Origin: Triparma columacea
Taxonomy: Eukaryota; Sar; Bolidophyceae; Parmales; Triparmaceae
NCBI GenBank assembly: GCA_030267965.1
Contig: BRYA01000445.1
Span: 1 to 12,049 of the forward strand
DNA length: 12,049 nucleotides
Direction of reading: 5' to 3'
The notes beneath the pieces were generated by a model that worked only from the letters and a program-made list of their open reading frames with translations, ran no database searches and had not been told where the DNA came from. Each line of letters begins with the position of its first letter. Within the stretch, counting starts at the first letter, position 1. Made by a program: the position numbers and the translations under genes. Shown here piece by piece: positions 7,328-12,049 of this stretch.

Positions 7328-10300
7328 ATGACGAGCATTGCGTCGCTTCTTGATAGCGGTATCGCGACGTTTGATTTGAGTTCATCAGAAAATGCAATTT
7401 CTTCCGAATTTTCTGCGGTCAAACAGTGTTTATTTGATATCGTGGACTCGACGTCGCCCCATCCCCTAACTATCCCCCTTGATGCTGACTCTGGGACGGT
7501 CTCCGGAGTTCACGGTTTTGGTGGAATGTCAAAGTACAACACCTGCAGGGCGGGGGTCGTCATGTCTGACGGCAACATCGTTCAACTTGAGGGCTGGGAT
7601 GACCCCGCATCTTTCCTTAAGAAAGGAGCTGAGATTGTCAGGAAAGTGTACAAGGAAATCGAGGAGGAATTAGGGATCAAGGAAGGCTGGTTTGAGTCTA
7701 CCTTCGGCGACGCCGAGGCGACCGCCCAGTGGCACGTCAAGATCTACAGTAGCGGCTCCGTCTCCACCACCGACTCCGGCGTGAACGTAAGGCTCCCCGT
7801 GCATACTGACCCTAGCCTGATCTCTGTTGTCCTTCACGACGTTCCCACCCGCCCCGGAGGCATGGGTCTGGAGTACCTCGTCCCCGGGAAGAGGTCCTGG
7901 AGGGAGGTCGAGTCCTGCGGCCATGGTCGGGCCACCGTGATCGTCGGGAGCGTGCTGGAGAAGATTACAGGGGGTCGGTACAGGGCCGCGAGGCACAGGG
8001 TGGTGGAGAAGGACGACGGGACCGAGGGGGAGGACAGGGTCGCTGCCACATTCTTCTTCAGACCCGGGGGGAAAAAGGTCCTCACGGTGCCCCCTAGCGA
8101 GAAATTAGAGGGAGTCAAGGTAAAGGAGCTGCCGTTCGGGACCTGGCTTCGCAAGATATCCAAGAAATACCAGAAGCACAAGGAACGAGTGCGCGACAGG
8201 GTCATAGATAAAATTGAGAGAGGGCAGCTTCGCGAGGAGGCGAAGGGGAACGGCACTGAAGGTAACTTCATCAACCGGAAACAGAGGAAGGTCAAGGAGA
8301 GAATGGAAAAGTTGGAGCGCGAGAAGATGGAGAGGGAACTCCTTCAATCGCCTGTTGTGAAAAAACCCATCATAGACCCCCCCATTTACAACCACTGCGG
8401 CTCCGCATGCCAGCTGATCGGCGACGAGATTATTGGCCAGGAGAAGTACCTCGGGGGCGAGTGCGGCAGCGATGGTCGCATATACGCCATCCCCGGTTGC
8501 GCCCCCCACGTCCTCCGCATCACCCCTGAGACGGGGGTCACGGACCTAGTGGGACCGGAGATGAAGGGGGAGTTCAAGTGGCTAAGAAGCGTCAAGGCTA
8601 TCGACGGAGACGGGAACGAGGCGATCTACGGCCTGCCCTGCCATGCGAGCAGCGCGCTAAAGATTGTACCGGCGACGGGAGAGATCACAACCTTTGGGGA
8701 TCTGGGGGACCAGGAGTGGAAGTACCATGGGGGTAACCTAGCGGAGGGACGGATCTGGTGCATCCCTCAGAAGGCCAAGAGGGTCCTAGTGATCGACCCC
8801 AAGACAGACACGGTCGAGCTGGTGGGGCCAGAGTTTGATGGGATTTGCAAATGGTACGGAGGATTGCCTGGGACGGACGGATGCATTTATGGGATGCCGC
8901 AGAACGCGGGGGGGGTACTGAAGATCAACCCGAAGACCAGGGAGATTAAAATCATGGGGGAACTCAAGGAGGGTGGACACAAGGTGAGGTCTGGGTGAGA
9001 TCGGGGGCTGAACGAAGGAGCAAAGCGAGAACGTACAAACAAATGAACGAATCCTCACCCCCTGTCGAACTCGTCGCAGTGGCATGGGGGATTGTTGGAC
9101 GGGGAGGGCAACATCTGGGCGATCCCTGCCAACGCAGACGGCATCTTGAAGGTTTTACCTGAGAAACAGGAAGTCAAAGTAATCGGCGACGGGAAGTTCC
9201 AGACGGGCGGCCACAGAGACGATGGAAAGTACAAGTTCTTGGGGGGGGTCAAGGGGGTCGACGGGAAGCTCTATATGATCCCCTGCGACTCCGACTACGT
9301 GGTGCAGGTCGACCCTGTGAAGGAGGAGGTGAGGAACGTCGGGCCAAACCTTAAAGACAACATCTACGTTCAAACCAAGTGGCAGAACGGGTTCAGCTCA
9401 CCAGACGGGAGCATATACTGCGTTCCGTTGAAGGGGGAGAAGGTCCTGTGCATCAGGCCGCATAAGCTCACCGCCGACGGCACGCCTGAGGTCGACCTGA
9501 TCGGGGGACCGTACATGGGGCTCAACAAGTGGGAGGGAGGAGTAGTAGGGCCGGACGGAGCGTGCTACTGCATGCCACTCGGTCACAGAAGGGTCCTGAG
9601 GATATCACCTCCAGGGGCGAACGTGCTGAAGCCAAACAATGGAGTCATGAAGGCAGACGTCGCAGGTGAGAGGGGGGCTTAGGCCAGATCCCCCCCCCCC
9701 CCCTTGACGATATTTTCCTCACACCGCTACTCGTTATTCGCTAGGACAGCTCTGAGGTCCTCGAACCATATAGTTGGATACTCGAAGGCGAGGAAGAACG
9801 ACACGGGACCGGAGGGGGGGAAGTTGCCAAAGGCTGTGAGGGCGAGGTCGAAGATTGGCTACGATACGGGGAAGAATAGGATGCGAGAGGTTATAACCGA
9901 TATGCTCAAAGCAAAGGGGGGGGGCTTTGTAGATGAGGGGTGGAACGGGGAGAGGCTCGAGGACATCAGCCTTCGGGAGGGCGTGTTGAAGAAGAATGAT
10001 AAAGGGAGAAGTCAGAGGGGGCTGACGGAGATCGTGGAAGAGGATGAAGCGTTCAGGGCCGAATTTCGGAAACTCGTCGACGATGTCGTGCTTCCATGGA
10101 TGAAGCGGAAGCTTGACGCGGAGGGAATAGAGGGCAGGACGACCTTCTATGTTCAGGACCCCCCAACGCTGAGGATTCAACCAGGGCCTTGCGCAAGGAG
10201 CGTCACGCCACACAACGATCAGCAGTATGGTCATCAGCCCGGCGAGCTCAACTTCTGGGTCCCCTTCACTGATTATGAGGAGACGAGGACGACACTGTGG

Positions 10301-10528
10301 GTGGAGGAGAACGAGGGGGCTGGAGACTTCACCCCGCTCGACGTGACGTTGGGGGAGGTTGGGGTGTTCTTCGGGTCTCTCAACAAGCACTTTGTGCCCG
10401 CAAACGTGACAAGAAAGACGAGGGTGTCAATCGATTTTCGAGTGGGGGTGGAGGGGTTTTTCGACAAGTTTTGGAGCATGAAGGGGACGAAGGACGAGCA
10501 TCATCGAAGGGAAGTGACGAAGGGATAG
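7328..10528 (+). CDS. 2OG-Fe(II) dioxygenase / beta-propeller / second 2OG dioxygenase fusion
   Basis: Three exons (7328-8983, 9080-9665, 9750-10528) encode 1006 residues. Domain 1 (about 40-255) is of isopenicillin-N-synthase/DIOX type. It has HTD at 159-161, GGRYRAARHRV with H223, and R237; the usual Ser of the RxS motif is Ala (R237-V-A239). A charged, helical Lys/Glu-rich linker covers about 270-345. A beta-propeller follows (about 370-730) with roughly eight units of the pattern DGxIYxxPxxAxxVLxIxPxTxxV, such as DGCIYGMPQNAGGVLKINP; it is interrupted once by the first intron. The last domain (about 748-1006) resembles StrG/PhyH-like oxygenases: PHNDQQYGHQ with H902 and D904, ELNFWVPFTD, LNKHFVPAN with H961, and TRVSIDFRV. 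Both iron sites look complete, so two oxidations by one polypeptide are possible. Substrates are unknown, and no transit peptide is seen. The alternative is two adjacent genes, but the splice sites join the parts in frame. Confidence 0.82.
8984..9079 (+). other. Intron 1 (96 bp) of the dioxygenase fusion gene
   Basis: The donor is CACAAG|GTGAGG at 8984 and the acceptor GTCGCAG at 9079, phase 0. Splicing yields HK-WHGG, which restores a propeller motif matching KWYGG and KYHGG in the neighbouring units. Retention would terminate at 8996-8998. Confidence 0.92.
9666..9749 (+). other. Intron 2 (84 bp) of the dioxygenase fusion gene
   Basis: The donor is GTCGCAG|GTGAGA at 9666 and the acceptor CTAGGACAG at 9749, phase 1, giving an Ala codon and an open frame into the second oxygenase. 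The nearer acceptor at 9744 would give a stop codon within three codons. The intron carries a run of 14 C (9690-9703). Retention would stop at 9680-9682, leaving the first oxygenase plus propeller. Confidence 0.78.
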
Positions 10529-11251
10529 GAAAGTTTATATTGAAAGCACAGCGTTTATTTTCCAGGCAACGTGGGAAAGAAGACACAGCCTTTTCCAAGA
10601 AACATTTCGGAAGGAAATAAATTCAGATAACCTACAACTGGGTTTCGGTGAGTATCTGCGTCTATTGCGCTCTTATGTCCATATCAAGAGCCATTTGGCT
10701 TAATAATTCCGGAGAAGCACGCTAGAATAGGGCAAAGGACGAGTAGGATGTGTTTTTGCTTCTCTCCCCCCCTCTGCTCTTCGATCATGCTTGGTCTTTA
10801 TAGGGGCCTAAAGTAGCGACATGTTCAAGATCCATCCTTTTTCCGATCGTAACTTTCTCAGCTATCTATAATATCGACATGCCGCCCGAAATCGAGGCTA
10901 GAAGGTGCGATTTGCTTGGCCTGCTTGGATTCTTACCCACCTCACTTGAATATCCTCAGCTTTCACAGATAACGCTACATCTTCGCTATTTTCCTAGGTG
11001 TATCGACGAATTGACTCAAAGAGACGACGACGTAAATTGTTGTGAATTCACCTCTTTCCATGGCCTCTCCATTCTCTCCAGGAGATTGTCATAACCATTT
11101 CCCCACCTTCCATGGCTCCAAGCCGTCCAAGAGTTTGAGTCGACGAGGGCTTATAGACGAGACGAGCCCTGACGTAGTCACGGGAGCATCCCATGACGTA
11201 AACTCTTGCAACATGCCGGAGCTCAAGGGTAATCTCCAAAGGTCAGTCTCT
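10529..11251. other. Intergenic stretch without a convincing gene
   Basis: This region of about 720 bp lies between the dioxygenase fusion stop and the signal-peptide start. A frame at 10879-11094 (71 residues) has no recognisable content. A consensus donor GGTGAGT begins at 10648 and a pyrimidine-rich acceptor TTTTCCTAG ends at 10997, so part of it may be a 5'-UTR intron of the next gene. I see no tRNA or other RNA gene. Confidence 0.5.
10616..10621 (+). promoter_or_regulatory. Possible polyadenylation signal
   Basis: AATAAA lies about 88 bp after the stop of the dioxygenase fusion gene, on its strand. It is a canonical hexamer, but protist poly(A) signals vary and a single hexamer is weak evidence. 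Confidence 0.3.
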
Positions 11252-12049
11252 ATGCGTTGGAATGTAGGGGGAGGGAGTAAGGCAGCTTTGGTGGTCCTCT
11301 CCCTCGTCATCGTCCTCTGCCTCTCAACTGCAGATGCCCTTCTTGGACAAGACCACGCCGAGAAAGGTAAGCAAGAGGTGTGGAGGGTATGAGGGGGGGA
11401 CGTTGGTATTGTGCTGCATGCTAGATTCTAACCGCCTTTGTTGTGGACTCCGCTCTCTGTAGTCCCAGCGACGAGCACTTCCTCCAACGTCCACTCCCAC
11501 CCTACAGGCCAACTCTACTGGCTCAAGGACGATGCTGACACCAGGGCCTCCGATCTCTTCGGTTGCATGTCCGTCCCCGGCGAGGAGGTTTACTTGAATC
11601 GAACACTCGCCTCAGAGGTCTCCGAAACCGCCCCTTTCTCCCCGAGGCATTTGGAGGACAACCACACTCCGAACCCCTGCACGTCCGTCCCCGGCGAGGA
11701 GGTTTGGTTGAACCGAACACTCGCCTCAGAGGTCTCCGATACTGCCCCTTCCTCCCCAAGGCATTTGGAGGACAACCGCAACCCGACCCTCTGCACGTCC
11801 GTCCCCGGCGAGGAGGTTTACTTCAATCGAACACTCGCCTCAGAGGTCTCCGATACCGCCCCTTTCTCCCCGAGGCATTTGGAGGACAACCACACTCCGA
11901 ACCCCTGCACGTCCGTCCCCGGCGAGGAGGTTTGGTTGAACCGAACACTCGCCTCAGAGGTCTCCGATACCGCCCCTTTCTCCCCGAGGCATTTGGAGGA
12001 CAAACGCACCCCGACCCCCTGCACGTCCATCCCCGGCGAGGAGGTTTAC
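11252..12049 (+). CDS. Secreted protein with 38-residue tandem repeats (partial)
   Basis: Exon 1 (11252-11366) and exon 2 (from 11463) run off the window end. I chose the ATG at 11252 because it yields a classic signal peptide: a basic start MRWNVGGGSK, a hydrophobic core AALVVLSLVIVLCL, then STADA with a plausible cleavage site, 29 residues in all. An upstream in-frame ATG at 11060 would add 64 residues and make the hydrophobic part internal. After about 40 residues come four full and one partial 38-residue repeats, starting C-T/M-S-V-P-G-E-E-V. Each has one Cys, a predicted N-glycosylation sequon (NRT) and an SPRHLED motif. A secreted or surface glycoprotein is the natural inference; evenly spaced cysteines could form cross-links. 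I recognise no named domain. Total length and the C-terminus are unknown because the gene is cut by the window. Confidence 0.72.
11367..11462 (+). other. Intron (96 bp) in the secreted repeat-protein gene
   Basis: The donor is GAGAAAG|GTAAGC at 11367 and the acceptor CTCTCTGTAG at 11462, with CTAAC near 11428-11432 as a possible branch point. The phase-1 junction gives Val-Pro and opens directly into the repeat frame. Retention would stop at 11390-11392. Confidence 0.85.
11564..12049 (+). repeat. 114-bp tandem repeat array with 228-bp higher-order unit
   Basis: Units start at 11564, 11678, 11792, 11906 and 12020 (partial). Units 1 and 3 differ at 3 of 114 bases and units 2 and 4 at 6 of 114 (counted by eye), whereas neighbours differ more. 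Odd units read VYLN or VYFN and even units VWLN. The array therefore grew by duplication of a two-unit block. Confidence 0.93.

Noticed and set aside
6964..7422. 152-residue minus-strand frame across the divergent promoter
   Set aside because: It overlaps the starts of two well-supported genes and has no recognisable content.
10879..11094. 71-residue plus-strand frame as a small gene
   Set aside because: It has no homology signal, signal peptide or splice context that I can support, and it overlaps a possible acceptor site at 10997.
11523..12030. Minus-strand frames with 38-residue repeats opposite the secreted repeat gene
   Set aside because: A 114-bp period keeps frames open on both strands. 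The plus strand has a signal peptide, a consensus intron of matching phase and sequons in every unit; the minus strand has no such support in the window.

Overview
The window reads as nuclear DNA of a microbial eukaryote, most likely a photosynthetic stramenopile; bolidophyte/Parmales-like is my low-confidence guess. Four GT-AG introns of 84-136 bp can be placed because they restore reading frame and domain continuity. All four have GTGAG or GTAAG donors and pyrimidine-rich acceptors. The protein families fit this assignment: an ankyrin-MYND protein, a BspA-like LRR_5 protein, a DUF21/CBS/CorC protein behind a possible plastid-type leader, and an algal-style 2OG-dioxygenase fusion. No RNA genes, CRISPR arrays, transposase genes or viral genes were seen.

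Layout. Positions 1-493: no gene, poly-C and short tandem repeats. 494-739 (-): a short orphan reading frame. 786-1229 (-): an unrecognised 147-residue protein. 1538-2689 (-): an ankyrin/MYND zinc-finger protein. 2898-5514 (+): a two-exon CNNM/CorC-like membrane protein, divergent from the MYND gene. 5763-7010 (-): a leucine-rich repeat protein with 14 repeats, convergent with the CorC gene. 7328-10528 (+): a three-exon gene, divergent from the LRR gene, that conceptually joins an isopenicillin-N-synthase-type 2OG-Fe(II) dioxygenase, a beta-propeller and a second StrG/PhyH-like 2OG dioxygenase (1006 residues). 10529-11251: no convincing gene. 11252 to the window end (+): a two-exon gene with a signal peptide followed by 38-residue tandem repeats, cut off by the window.

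The genes do not form an evident pathway and look like ordinary neighbours in a compact protist genome. The most interesting points are: the dioxygenase-propeller-dioxygenase architecture; the secreted repeat protein whose 38-residue units alternate in a 76-residue super-repeat; and a segment of about 215 bp holding a 5' flank plus about 20 codons, present upstream of two otherwise different genes at about 92% identity over 190 aligned bases (counted by eye). All protein calls rest on reading the sequence alone; no database search was possible.
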